Assembly (NCBI GenBank): GCA_039000515.1
Contig: JBCFYV010011164.1
Span: 42,521,489 to 42,585,488, forward strand
DNA length: 64,000 nt
DNA from: Timema cristinae
Taxonomy: Eukaryota; Arthropoda; Insecta; Phasmatodea; Timematidae
Reading direction: 5' to 3'
The notes under the pieces are model-generated. The model was not told the DNA's origin, did no database searches, and saw only the letters and a list, made by a program, of their open reading frames with translations. Numbering within the stretch: position 1 is the stretch's first letter; each line of letters starts with the position of its first letter. Position numbers and translations under genes: made by a program. Positions 23,140-33,984 of the stretch are shown piece by piece.

Positions 23140-24750
23140 AGTACATCAAAGGTTTATCAAACAAATAGATCTGGTTCTATAACGTCAATAAGTGACACAT
23201 CAAATCTTTCCTCTCAAAAGACTCAAGTGATACTTCCACAGGATGATTCAATTCCTGATGTGTTGTCTGATGTTCCAGCTTGTGTCCGACCACAAAACAA
23301 TTTGCACATAAATCAGCAGCAATGGTTACCAAGAGATAATTTACATAATTTGCATGCTAACAGCCCTCCAGTTTTCAGTGGTCACTTAGACACACTCATT
23401 GAGGGCGAAAAACCAGTGGAATACTTTTTACAATTGTTTCCTGATGACTTGTTGGATTTGATTTGCCATCAGACAAATCTATATGCTACACAAAAATGCA
23501 AAGCTAATTTTTGTTTAGTGAATGCGGAACTAAAGGTATTTCTTGGGATGAACAGTGTTATGACATACATAATATATGCAAGGATCAGACAATATTAGTC
23601 CACTGTGAAAGGACTAAGATGTGATATTACAACTGACATGTCTATGAAACAGTTTGAAGCCATTAGGCAATATCTTCATTTCGTTGAAAATGACAATGAG
23701 CACCATGCTGATAAACTGTGGAAAATACGGCCTGATTTAGAACGTTTGAACAATATATTTTCTTCAGTTTTATCTCCAGAAGAATGCCAATCGATTGATG
23801 AAATGATGATACCTTTCAAAGGTAGGACAGTGGTTTTGAAATACATCAAAGGCAAGCCAAAGCCTTGGGAATAAAGGTTTGGTCTCTGTGGTGTGTTTGG
23901 TTATCTGTACCAATTTGAAGTGTACCAAGGGGCCACTGGGGCTCCAAAATCTTGAGTTTGGTATTACTTGTGATTTTATTCTTCGGATGTGCGATTAAAT
24001 AAAAAACAAAGGGCACAAGGTGTTTTTTGACAACTATTTTACAAGTATTATTACTCAATTTGAAAGAGGATCGAATTTATGTATCAGGAACCTGCCAAGC
24101 AATTAGGATAGGGAATCCAAAACATTACATGTCTTCTCCTAGTGAACTAAAAATGAAAGATAGAGTATCATCCGCAATTGTTACATCAAATTAAAACGTG
24201 TCAATTGTGCAGTGGGTTGATAGTGGTGTTGAAAATGTGGCATCAATGTGTCAATTGACAAGGCAAGGCGCTCGAGTGTCAAAAACTAGGAGGAAATTGA
24301 GGTTGATAGACCTTATGCAATCAGCATCTACAACAAAAACATGGATGGGGTAGACCTAATGGACTGTCTCATAATAAATGATGTTATATGAGAGTTTTCT
24401 GCCATATGTTGAATGTAGCAGTTGTTAATGCCTGGATTCTCTGGAAACTTCAGAAAAAGAGGAAACTAGATCTTCTAGAGTTTCAAAGTTCAGTAGCAAG
24501 TTCACTCATTTATGGGGGTCTTGCTACCGTTGCAAATAAATCTCGTGGATGTCCAAGCACATCCACACACCTCCACCAATGAAAAAACTGTGTATTTCAA
24601 AAGCACCTGGAGCACTACGATATGATGGGATGTCACAATGACACGTGCATTGGTAAAACAAAGTATGTGTGCAAAAAGTGTAATGAGCCTTTGTGTCCTG
24701 AATGTTTCGAGAATTTCCATAAAAATTGCATTAAAGTAAACAACAAATAA
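23140..24750 (+). pseudogene. piggyBac-family transposase, degenerate
   Basis: Fragments in shifting frames give a recognisable piggyBac transposase (DDE cut-and-paste transposition at TTAA). 23227-23598 holds the N-terminal domain start (VEYFLQLFPDDLLDLI). 23605-23874 holds the first catalytic region (SIDEMMIPFKGR, Asp codon 23797-23799). Around 24029 lies the second catalytic motif (FFDNYFTS), near 24353 the third (MDGVDLMD), and 24629-24725 encodes the Cys/His-rich C-terminal finger (CHNDTC...CKKC...CPEC). A TAG at 23596, a TAA after 23874 and several frameshifts break it, so it is dead. All three catalytic aspartates and the finger are still readable, so decay is moderate. TTAA target sites and terminal repeats were not located. 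AT-rich diverged repeats flank both sides. Confidence 0.88.
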
Positions 24751-25454
24751 ACAACTAAATTTATCTACTTAGGTAGTGTTGGGTTAGACTATATTATTTT
24801 ATGTGTTATTGACTTTTTAAAACATATAATTATTGTTTATTTTCATTTTTGTAATTAATAGCAAGTGTGATCCATATTTATTTATTGTGGTTTGAGCTTT
24901 GATTTTTTAATAGGACCTATTATTATCTTATGTGGTAAATAATTGTGTTTTTATACACGTAGCATAACCCCAAACATGTTATATCCACCAATGCACTAAG
25001 TCGCCATTTGAGGACACCATTTTTATCTTTAAAAAATAAATATAATTGAAAAATGTGATTGGAAATATAATGATGAGGACTATTTAAATATAAAATAAGT
25101 AAAAAAAATCCACTTGAAAATAATTTGTCCCTGAGAGGTTTAAAAACAATTTTGTTCAAATTGGGTACCCAGGGAGTTCTACTTGACAAATATTATTGTG
25201 TATTTGTTTTTTGCAAATGTATTAATTTAAGGGTAGTTTATTAATTATTATGTATGAAATTTTTTTAAAAAATGGCCACAAGGTCCTTAAATGCTAAAAA
25301 TTTCAAATTCGTACGATTAACAAAATTATGTTTGTTTTACTGCGGTAAAATTATTTAGGTCTAAGGTAATTTACTAATAATTGAATTTTGAAATATTGTT
25401 ACTCTAAACTTTAATTGCCTACTATGAAAAAGTATGAACGTTTGTGTCATACAA

Positions 25455-25615
25455 TTTATTTTTAATTTCGCTTGACCCCTCGGAGGAAAAAATACTGTAT
25501 TATGACCGTCAAAAAAAAAAAAAAAAATCGGACTCGAAATTTTGGTAAATATCGATGTTTAATGACCTCCTCAAACAGAAAAAGCCGTTTTCGCGATGTC
25601 ATTTGTCTTCTTTTA
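25455..25615 (-). mobile_element. Hairpin-ended repeat, right end fragment
   Basis: Read on the minus strand, the order matches the right end of 61640-62476: GACATCGCG, then ATATTTACCAAAATTTCGAG, then CCTCCGAGGGGTC. An A run has expanded inside. Confidence 0.5.
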
Positions 25616-25754
25616 ATAAAAGAGAAATAGTAAAATAGCTACTACTATTTTTTTTAAATCGTGTCTATGGTAAATTTTACATAATATTTAATAATATATA
25701 ATGTATGCTTATTTTTAAAATAAATAAATTTAAAGGTACTTCTCTTCTGTGGTA

Positions 25755-25830
25755 CATTGGTTTGATTCCTAGATACAGATCCATAGGTCCAGATTCGATC
25801 CCCAGTACTTGCATGTTTTCTGTGAAGGAG
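25755..25830 (+). mobile_element. tRNA-like sequence, degenerate
   Basis: GTGGTACATTGGTTTGATTC and CCAGATTCGATCCCCAGT have tRNA-like spacing. Confidence 0.35.
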
Positions 25831-26964
25831 TAATTTGGGAACGAACTCAACTCAGTTTCGTGAGGACAAATGAGGAGCTACTTAAAAAAAAAGTATTGGC
25901 TCTGGTCTAGAAAACAGAGATTAATGACCGGAGTGTTCATTGTGCTGCCCACAAAACACCCTATATTCGCAGAAGCTGACACTATCTTCACCAACAGGCG
26001 GCGGGTGCTCGGACGGTATGACTTAGTTACGGGCTAACGCCATGGAGTTTTATATTTAGTTAACTTAAAACAAATTTTAGGAAATTTGAAATTTTTCTCT
26101 AATAGTCTTAAAAATTTTGTTCAAAATAGATATATGGTAATTGTTTTTCATGATGATTAGCAATGTGTTTTCATTTTTACAAACTAAAAAAATATTTTGG
26201 GGTAGTTTATAAATAATAGATTTTTGAAAATTTGAAATTTGTTCAAAATAATTGAGCAATTTTTTCTAAATTTATATACTAAGTGTGTTTATTATGATTA
26301 TCAATATGTGTTTATTTATAATGAGGAAAACTAACTAAAAGAGTAGTGTACTTAATTTTTTTTTTCAAGCTATCATTGACTATTCAGTGAAAGTTTAAAC
26401 GATCGTGTCGTATCACTTATTTTACTTGTGATCGTTGTTTAGCCTCGTTCATCGTTCATCATATATAAAGAGACATGCACCTCGAACTAACGTGACTCCA
26501 CATCAAATTTAAAAAAAACGTTCTAATATTCTCTCTGCCCCCATCATTGACAGGCGGTGACGCGAATAGACTACACAAGCAATAAGTCTATAAAAACAAT
26601 ATATTTTTTGTCAGTGTGGGCACAGAAACTTCGTATAATTACGGACAGAGTAAGGGTAGCAAGATCAAAAGTTGCACTTAGAAGAGTACCAAGGGGGAGA
26701 ATAGAGGGTTTTAACCTCCCCTGTACCCCCACGTAAAAAGGGAGGTCGGAACAACTCCCAAAGGACTCTGCGCTCGCTGAAAACTTGCTTCTTCGAATCA
26801 TTTTAGCTATAAGTTGATTAGAGATACATTTTGTGCTTTTAATAAATAAAACGCGAAACGTCGAAATTGACGAGAGGGTGTCTTAATTACTGAGGGCTGG
26901 AGGGGAGCACCCAACAGTGCACCTAAGGCTCATTATAGGCTTATTTTACTGAAGACAGCGTCAT

Positions 26965-27607
26965 CAGGGGCGTACGCAGGAGAGGTTATGAGGGGGATAT
27001 ATCCCCCCCCCCCCCTCCTGAAATATAAATAATCAAAAGCATTATCTACCAACAAAAGAAGAAACAGAAAACACACAAGTTTCACACAATGTTCCTGTCC
27101 GTGCGCACTAATATAATATCGTAATATCGACAGTGAAACGTGATTATAATTATGGCAGATTATTTTGTATCGATAGATGGTGCTTGATCGATAGTTAAAT
27201 CGATTTATTGAAGCAGTTCCGTGGCCATTCGTTTGGAGCTTTTGTATGTTAGGTTTAAAGTTATATTGGCGCATAAATTACGGACATAAACATTGGTAGT
27301 TTATTAGATGGGATGTCGGAACGACCTCGTCGGCGAGTAGGCCTACTTCTGTAAACCATAAGGTTCAAATGGACTGACAGGAGCAAGAAAAGGTTGTAAA
27401 TGTGTCATCTTTATTTTTCTGGCTATTATTGTCAATTTTATTTAGTTAGTATTAAACAGCCATTGTTTGAGAGGGTGTGTGTGTGTGTGCGTGAGTGTGG
27501 TGTGTGTGTTTGTGCATACCTTTTCCTGATTAATATTTAAAAATTTGCTTGATTTCTTGGTTTGAAGTTGTATCACCCCACGAAATGAGATTCTGCCTAC
27601 GCTCCTG
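26965..27607. mobile_element. hAT-type MITE with 8-bp target duplication
   Basis: The ends CAGGGGCGTACGCAGGAGA and, inverted, CAGGAGCGTAGGCAGAATC match well. They are flanked by AGCGTCAT (26957-26964) and AGCGTTAT (27608-27615), an 8-bp duplication with one change, as expected for hAT. No transposase frame is seen in the 643 bp. A long C run and a TG microsatellite lie inside. Confidence 0.85.
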
Positions 27608-27615
27608 AGCGTTAT

Positions 27616-28150
27616 ATTATCTGTGTGATGATTATGTGGGCTTAAAGAAACATTTAGACAAAAGGAGCCTCTATAGTTTTAGACACAGTTAAAAAACTAA
27701 GGCTAATTCAAACAAACAAAAAAAAAGTAGGAAACTAAAAGGTGATATTTTCAAGATGGTATGGAAGAAACAATAATTAACTAACCAGTAGATTTGCAAC
27801 GAAACGGTTAAAAATGAAAATGGGGGAAGGGGGGAATCCTCTTTCCCTTTGACAAATCCTACTTAAATTCACAGTCAGTGGTTGCAATGCGGTAAGGCTA
27901 ACACTAGCTCCGTACTCGACAGTACTTATGCTCTGCCGTATATGGCCGACGGCGCACGACAGTATATTGCAGTTACGGCAGTATTTCGTAGAACAGATTT
28001 ATCGAGATCGTGTGTTGATTTTCCGAAAACACGAAAGCGTCGTTCAAAATGGACCTTGACTTGCATTGTATGTATTTATTAGACATCAATCAGTCCTCTA
28101 TTAAAAGTTGTATTGTTTGAAGGAAAAAGAAAGTGTGGATAGGCAAAATG
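27616..28150. other. Unassigned stretch between hAT MITE and SINE-A
   Basis: A 66-codon frame at 27882-28082 begins in a CpG-bearing block but shows no recognisable domain; I leave it unsupported. Confidence 0.3.
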
Positions 28151-28162
28151 TATGTAGAAATA

Positions 28163-28352
28163 TTATTATTATTATTATTATTATTAGCACCGCCTCTTAC
28201 TACCCGTTCGGGTTATACGCACTTACGCTAATGTGTAATGGTAGGGTGATTGTGAGATGAAATGGAGGACCTACAGTTTAACGTGGAATCCGAACCACGG
28301 TGGAGGTCTGGTATTCCACACATTCACAAGACGTCTTGTCAGAGGTGAAGGA
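28163..28352 (-). mobile_element. SINE-A, 5' truncated
   Basis: Duplication TATGTAGAAATA at 28151-28162 and 28353-28364. Confidence 0.9.
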
Positions 28353-28763
28353 TATGTAGAAATAGATAAAAGGATACCACAAAGGTCTCATTTCCGACAT
28401 TAATGTTATTAAATTGTCCAAATCAGCCATCGCGAATCAATATAAACCTGTATTTAAAATATTGGTGATTTTAATAAAACTATATTTCATCTGATGGAGT
28501 AGAGAACATTTGGAGCACTGGAAAATATGGCCGGAAAAAAACAACTTAATTGATTTAATCCAGTGGTTGGTTAAATTCGGTCGTGTACGTCAGTGGGGTC
28601 CGTCACTAGTGTGACCATTCGTATTAGTTAATAGGGCTTTGTTTCTTTGGCCGTGTTCAGCTGTTTACGGCACGGTGTGTGTGTGTGACTTGTTTTCCTA
28701 TCCTCTCTCTCCCTTCTAATGCTGCCTCACTTCCTCTAAGCCATATTCTCCATCATTAACCTA

Positions 28764-28765
<2 letters not shown>

Positions 28766-28807
<42 letters not shown>

Positions 28808-29076
28808 GCACCGCGTCTTACTACCCATTCGGGTTATACGCACTTACGCTAATGTGTAACTGTAGGGTGATTGTGAGATGAAATGGAGGACCTACAGTTT
28901 AACGTGGAATCCGAACCACGGTGGAGGCCTGGCATTCCCCACATTCACAAGAAGTCTTGTCAGAGGTGAAGGAAGGGTTTGGTAATCAGATAAATCTGTG
29001 CCGGGACCGAGGATTGAACCCCTGCCGCCAGCACAGAAGTCTGACACCTTACCCCTAGACCACCAGGTCACCTACG
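28766..29076 (-). mobile_element. SINE-A, full length
   Basis: Complete head and tail; duplication ATTAACCTATA at 28755-28765 and 29077-29087. Confidence 0.93.
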
Positions 29077-29494
29077 ATTAACCTATAAATATCAGTATTA
29101 GACGTAACTAATTTATAAAAAAACATGAGAATGTGAGGGGCCACAAATGTTCCCGCAGGTTAAAAAAAAATTGTTTGGGTTTTCCACGCACTTCTTAAAC
29201 GTAAGGGTTATACGACTTACACACCTACATAATTTAGTTCAGCCCTAGAAACACCTAAGCAATCAGTTCTTGAAGTAGGGACAATACAAATAGGTAAACT
29301 CTATTTCAATACGGTTCAACAGGCTGAACAACTTCACTGAAAATATGGTCCTCACAGTTTCCTGGAGTAAAATTAAAGAGAAGCCTTCAGTGGCAGATGT
29401 GAAATAAATAATGAGTCAAAAATAGGCTATATATTTAAAAAGGTCAAGATGACATAATAATAATAATAATAATGGGGGGGAACCTCCAGTTCAC

Positions 29495-29552
29495 CTCGGC
29501 AGTCTAGCTCAACACGAAGCTAGCGCGTTAGCTAACTACGCCATCGGGGCAG
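29495..29552 (-). mobile_element. SINE-B head fragment
   Basis: AGCGCGTTAGCTAACTACGC is the tRNA-like head of the 8287 subfamily; preceded by (AAT)n and a G run, with no body. Confidence 0.55.
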
Positions 29553-29589
29553 GTAAGATTGCATGATATTACTCATTTATTTTATTAGT

Positions 29590-30830
29590 TTATAAATATA
29601 TATTTATAATACTAAGTTGTTTTGTGAATAGTGTGTGGGCATGCATATTTCATAATACATTTTCGGGAGGGTAATAAACTTATTCTTGGCAGTAAAATTT
29701 GAAATATCCTATCACACAAAAATACAATGTACATATAATTATTAAAAATAATTGTTGATTAAGTGTTGCTTATAAGCCTCTTATAAGTTTATGGGATTAC
29801 TAAATATATCTTTGGCCTGCGGTGCAAAATGATAGCTAGTTTTGGCTCCTGGGGTGAAAAACTTTGGACCTCACTGCTCTAGTCTATAGCAATGTTTCCC
29901 AAACCTCCACCAGGTGGACTCCTTTCAGGGCCAAGTACCAACCAAACCATCCCTTACAGCTCATTATAAGGGAAAATGACACAAATAACTGTCATCTTGT
30001 AGAGAATAAACGGTCGGAACAAATTTTAATGAAGCTCTAGTTGTAAGCAAAAAAAAAAAAAAAGCCCGTGATGGAAAGGCTTATAAAAATCTATGAAATC
30101 ATATCAAAATATGCGTTAATTTGTTCATCAGACTAAATATGATCAAAACATAATTTGTTGTGATTAATAAAACTAGATCTCTTTAAGCTGACCCCCCCCC
30201 CCCCCACGCCCTCAAAATTAAAATGTAAATAGACCACCATTTTGCACATATTTCGCACCAGATACGGCATGACTGTTTTTGTTTGGGGAGGGGGGGGGGA
30301 GAAATTAAATATAGCCCCCCCACAGATAAATGATTGTTTTAATGTCAATTTAAAAGTTTTGATTCAAATCGTTTTGAACCCAAGTATGGCGTTTTGCAAC
30401 TTAATAATTTTGCAAGAAAAAAAAATATTTAAAATTAGAAATGGTTGAAGGGTCAAGTTAATCGTAACGTTTACATTTTAATTTTGATGGAGGGGAGATG
30501 AGTCAAATTAAGTGATTTATTAAAACACAGTGATGAATGGTGTAGTTCCTATAGTTAATTATGGAAATTATCCACTATTTTCTTAGCCCTCGATGCCTTC
30601 CCAATAAAACAGTTAAACAAACTAATTACTTTCGCTCGAACAAACTTAGGAGTATTATTGTACTAAAGTGAAACCAACGCTCTTGTGGTCACAATTCATT
30701 GTAGTTTGACGTCCGTGGGAAAAAGAATCCGCTCGTTTAGCTCTTGCCTAAGCGGGACTTTGTGTCGTGACGTCACACTCTTTGCGGCCTTGTGAATGAA
30801 TAATACTGATAAAGAACCAAAATTACATAG
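29590..30830. other. AT-rich unassigned stretch upstream of tRNA-Ile
   Basis: Contains AATGTTTCCCAAACCTCC near 29890, reminiscent of a hAT end, and facing C and G runs at 30192 and 30284. No gene. Confidence 0.3.
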
Positions 30831-30832
30831 AG

Positions 30833-30924
30833 TCCCCAGTGGCGCAATTGGTTAGCGCACGGTACTTATAAGTCAGTGAACGTGAGCGATGCCGGGGTTG
30901 TGAGTTCGAGCCTCACCTGGGGAA
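30833..30924 (+). tRNA. trnI-UAU: tRNA-Ile(UAU) with 18-nt intron
   Basis: A complete eukaryotic tRNA gene reading AUA codons. The acceptor stem TCCCCAG pairs with CTGGGGA (30917-30923) and the discriminator is A. The D arm uses GCGC/GCGC, the anticodon arm CGGTA/TGCCG, and the T arm GTGAG-TTCGAGC-CTCAC. The anticodon TAT is at 30867-30869. An 18-nt intron (30871-30888) lies one base 3' of the anticodon, the canonical position; introns are typical of animal tRNA-Ile(UAU). Removing it leaves 74 nt. Both internal promoter boxes are intact and a TTTTTT terminator follows at 30928. Unlike the SINE heads nearby, all stems pair, so it is very probably functional. Confidence 0.95.
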
Positions 30925-30927
30925 CAG

Positions 30928-30933
30928 TTTTTT
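30928..30933 (+). terminator. RNA polymerase III terminator
   Basis: A run of six T four bases after the tRNA-Ile(UAU) discriminator base, the standard pol III stop. Confidence 0.8.
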
Positions 30934-31097
30934 AAATTAAATCGTCAATCAACTGGTCGACTGGTCGCTTACATACAAATGAACAGTCTATACCAATCTA
31001 AACAAGGTTATTTATAAATGAAAAAAATCAACACTATACAGCTAACATTCAATAGATTTTTTTTATTTAGAAACATCTGCAAGTAATTAATATTATG

Positions 31098-31324
31098 ATT
31101 GGTGTAACGGGCAATTCACATAGAATATAATTCTGATGACGGGAAGAACTAGGTTCGAGTCTCGGTCGGGTGAAATGAGGGTGGTTTTTCGAAAATGGTT
31201 TACCACTCTCCTTTCAGGCAAATACGGGTACACTTTATATAAATATAGCCTTCCTAATCCCTAAAACCATTAGCGTATTTATTATATAAGCGTATAACCG
31301 GAACGGATAGTAAGACGCGGTGCT
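31098..31324 (+). mobile_element. SINE-B
   Basis: B box AGGTTCGAGTCTCGGTCGGG to tail CCGGAACGGATAGTAAGACG; lies just downstream of the true tRNA-Ile gene. Confidence 0.83.
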
Positions 31325-31329
31325 TAAAG

Positions 31330-33110
31330 AAAATTATGACAATTTCAAATTGTACAGTATTTGTAAAATATGTTATGAGCTTACATTTGTTTAGAAAAAA
31401 TAAAATGGGATGTGAGATTGCACACACAAGGCCATACATACCAAGGGAGGATGTTTAAGGGTTGATGTTTCAAGTGGTTCTGACCCTCGCCGAAAGTACG
31501 ATTGATAAAGAATGTTGGTGATACTTCTCAAGGCCTTGGCTAGTAGCTTATTTAAAGACCTTGCGCCTACAACTTTAATCATGTTTTAAAATACTTTAAA
31601 TTATTTCAAGAGGGATTTTTAACGGAGAGAGAAAAAAAAACTCCTAGATATCACCTATTTGAAAGTCATCGCCGGTAGTAAGTAACTCCTCCCCCTTTAA
31701 CCCCCAAAAATATAATAACGGTCTCGTAGGCTTGTATGAGAACAGACACAGCTCGAAAAAAATCTGAGGTGCCACTATTTTCTTTATACTAAAATTCCCT
31801 GTTTTCATGAAGATATTCCCACATTTTCCAGACACCTTATCTTGACTGTTGAGAGTTGATGTAATTGTTGTCGACAACAGGATAGTTTGACCTTGACGGG
31901 GAAATCTTTGCAACATTAACTCAAGTGTTTCAGAAGGGGGAGGGTTCGAATCAGCGCGTTTAATTATTCTTTAAATAATTTTTTCTTCTGTACAAGGCCT
32001 ACTATTTAAGGCTTATGTCCCAAATTTTTAAATATTCCATTATGTGTATTGTTTTATTGCGATGTTTCCTTTGTTCTATCTGTTTACTATAGACACATTC
32101 CCGGTGTTTTCCCGGTTTTCCAGATGTGCGGCGATCCTGATAACCAAAAATATGTATGAACTAAAAAAAGGTTCGTTGTGTAGATATTCTTGTTTTTTCT
32201 AAATGTGTGGGGTTTAAGATACGATGACATGTAAAAATAGTTAAGAGTACGACCGAATTTTGAATGTATATATGGCGCTGCTATAAGAGTAATTCTGAAA
32301 GAAAGCTATAGCTAATACCACGTGTTCAAGATCACAATGACGTGGTTATGAATAATTACAATATATATATATATGTATATACATAATTTTAAGGAAAACC
32401 TCTTTTCGCTATTTGAGGTAGTTTGTAATAGACTATATAATGGAAAAAGGTACAGGAAAGGCGGGTAGAAAACATATAGACCTACTAAAACTACTTTTAT
32501 TCATAGTTAAGTCATGTGTTGATTAGTTTGACATTAAAACAATTTGTTTGTATTTTATACCATGTTCCTACTTTAACTTTAATAAATTGATATCAATCAT
32601 TTATAAATCTCACCACTTTGAGTCATAGCGTGTTACTAATTATAATATTGAAAACTTATATACCTCTACATTCTACAGAGACAAGACCGCACGCGGTAGA
32701 CTAAGTTCTTAAAACATCGGACTCGGAAGTGCTTTGAACCGTATGCGCAGATGCGTCACCACTCATCAGGAAAACCACCCTTGCCTCGACGCCACCGGGA
32801 CAAGCTACCATACCCCATCCCACTACAAAACAAAGAGGAAACGCAGTGAATGCACACGGGCCAAGTAGACCATGATGGTTGGCGGGAAAGGGGGGGAGGA
32901 TTGCAGTGTGCAACCCACTGAATCATGATATCGACGGGCCCTTTACTCCCTTGCCAGGCACTAGCTCCCCCGTTCCCCCCGTTTGCAAGCGCTCTGCTAC
33001 CCCTCCCCTCTCCGTGCCAGGATTACTCTCCCACCACCACACCATCACCTACTCCTAAGTCATTCTCTCTCTCACTTCCCCTCTCCTAAAGCGTGGCGCG
33101 CATATATTCC
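31330..33110. other. AT-rich then GC-richer unassigned stretch
   Basis: No coding region or clear repeat was recognised; 32700-33060 is CpG-richer but without a supportable exon. Confidence 0.3.
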
Positions 33111-33112
33111 AT

Positions 33113-33221
33113 TCACGGTAGGAATTACTCTCTGAAAGGTCTTTTTTCCTACCAATATCCTACTATATAATAGATTTATGGTAGGGAAAAAGGTCTTTCA
33201 GAAGTCAATTCCTACCGTGAA
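33113..33221. mobile_element. Hairpin MITE
   Basis: Arms of about 42 bp (TTCACGGTAGGAATT...CCTACCA and its inverse) surround a 24-bp AT-rich loop. Match is strong apart from a few changes. At 109 bp and non-coding, it would form a stable hairpin in RNA or single-stranded DNA. Confidence 0.75.
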
Positions 33222-33577
33222 CAGACAATACATCATGAGGGCCCACACCCATTGTGCGACATCCTACCCTAGCCAGGCCGTCCTACCCACACAACATACA
33301 CATTTCTACCCGCACGCGTTGTTCCCCTTCCACTGTTTTTGTCTTTCTTTCGCTACTACTTTTAGTTTTACCACCTCTTTTCTCTCCTGTTCTCTTTGTC
33401 GGTAACATTTGTCATAGACAACACCAAGGCAATCATCTGTGGACCGCAACTCGCTGACCTTGTTTGTGTTGGTTAGTTCACCTACCCTTTCCTCTATGTT
33501 GTGCTTTTTTCATTTGTTTCGACAGGTCCAAAGTTCGAAACAGCGAGAGTTCAAATGAATGTGTCATTTTACTTCTT

Positions 33578-33823
33578 AGCGCCGCGTTTTACTACCCGTT
33601 CGGGAAATACGCTTGTGTACTAGTTACGCTAATGGTTTTAGGGATTAGAAAGGTTATATTTTAGAAAAAGTTTACCCACATTTGCGTGAGGAGAGTAGAA
33701 AACCATTTTAGAAAAACCACCCTCAGTACACCCGACCGAGATTCAAACCTTGATTTACTCGTCAACAGACAGTCTGGTCTACTACGAGAGTAGAGACCTA
33801 GACCATGCGACCACCGAAGCGGG
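33578..33823 (-). mobile_element. SINE-B, full length
   Basis: From GCCGCGTTTTACTACCCGTT to GCGACCACCGAAGCGGGT. Confidence 0.87.
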
Positions 33824-33984
33824 TAATTTGTATGCTTCCTCTTGGACAAGTGGTAAGGTAAGCTAATAGGATGATCCTGAAAGGACCTTATCCAAGTTAA
33901 GAAGGCAATTTATAGATTTAAGTGAATGAAGTTCGGCCTTTTTCCAAAGTATTAATTCTCAGTTCTAGGGTCAAGTATCACTTA

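Larger units (their letters stand above)
25225..26345 (+). repeat. Diverged AT-rich repeat right of piggyBac
   Basis: Units near 25229, 25369, 26060 and 26199 share GGGTAGTTTA(T/A), then GAAATTTGTTCAAAAT-like words with the left copies. 25455-25615 is a separate insertion. Confidence 0.45.
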
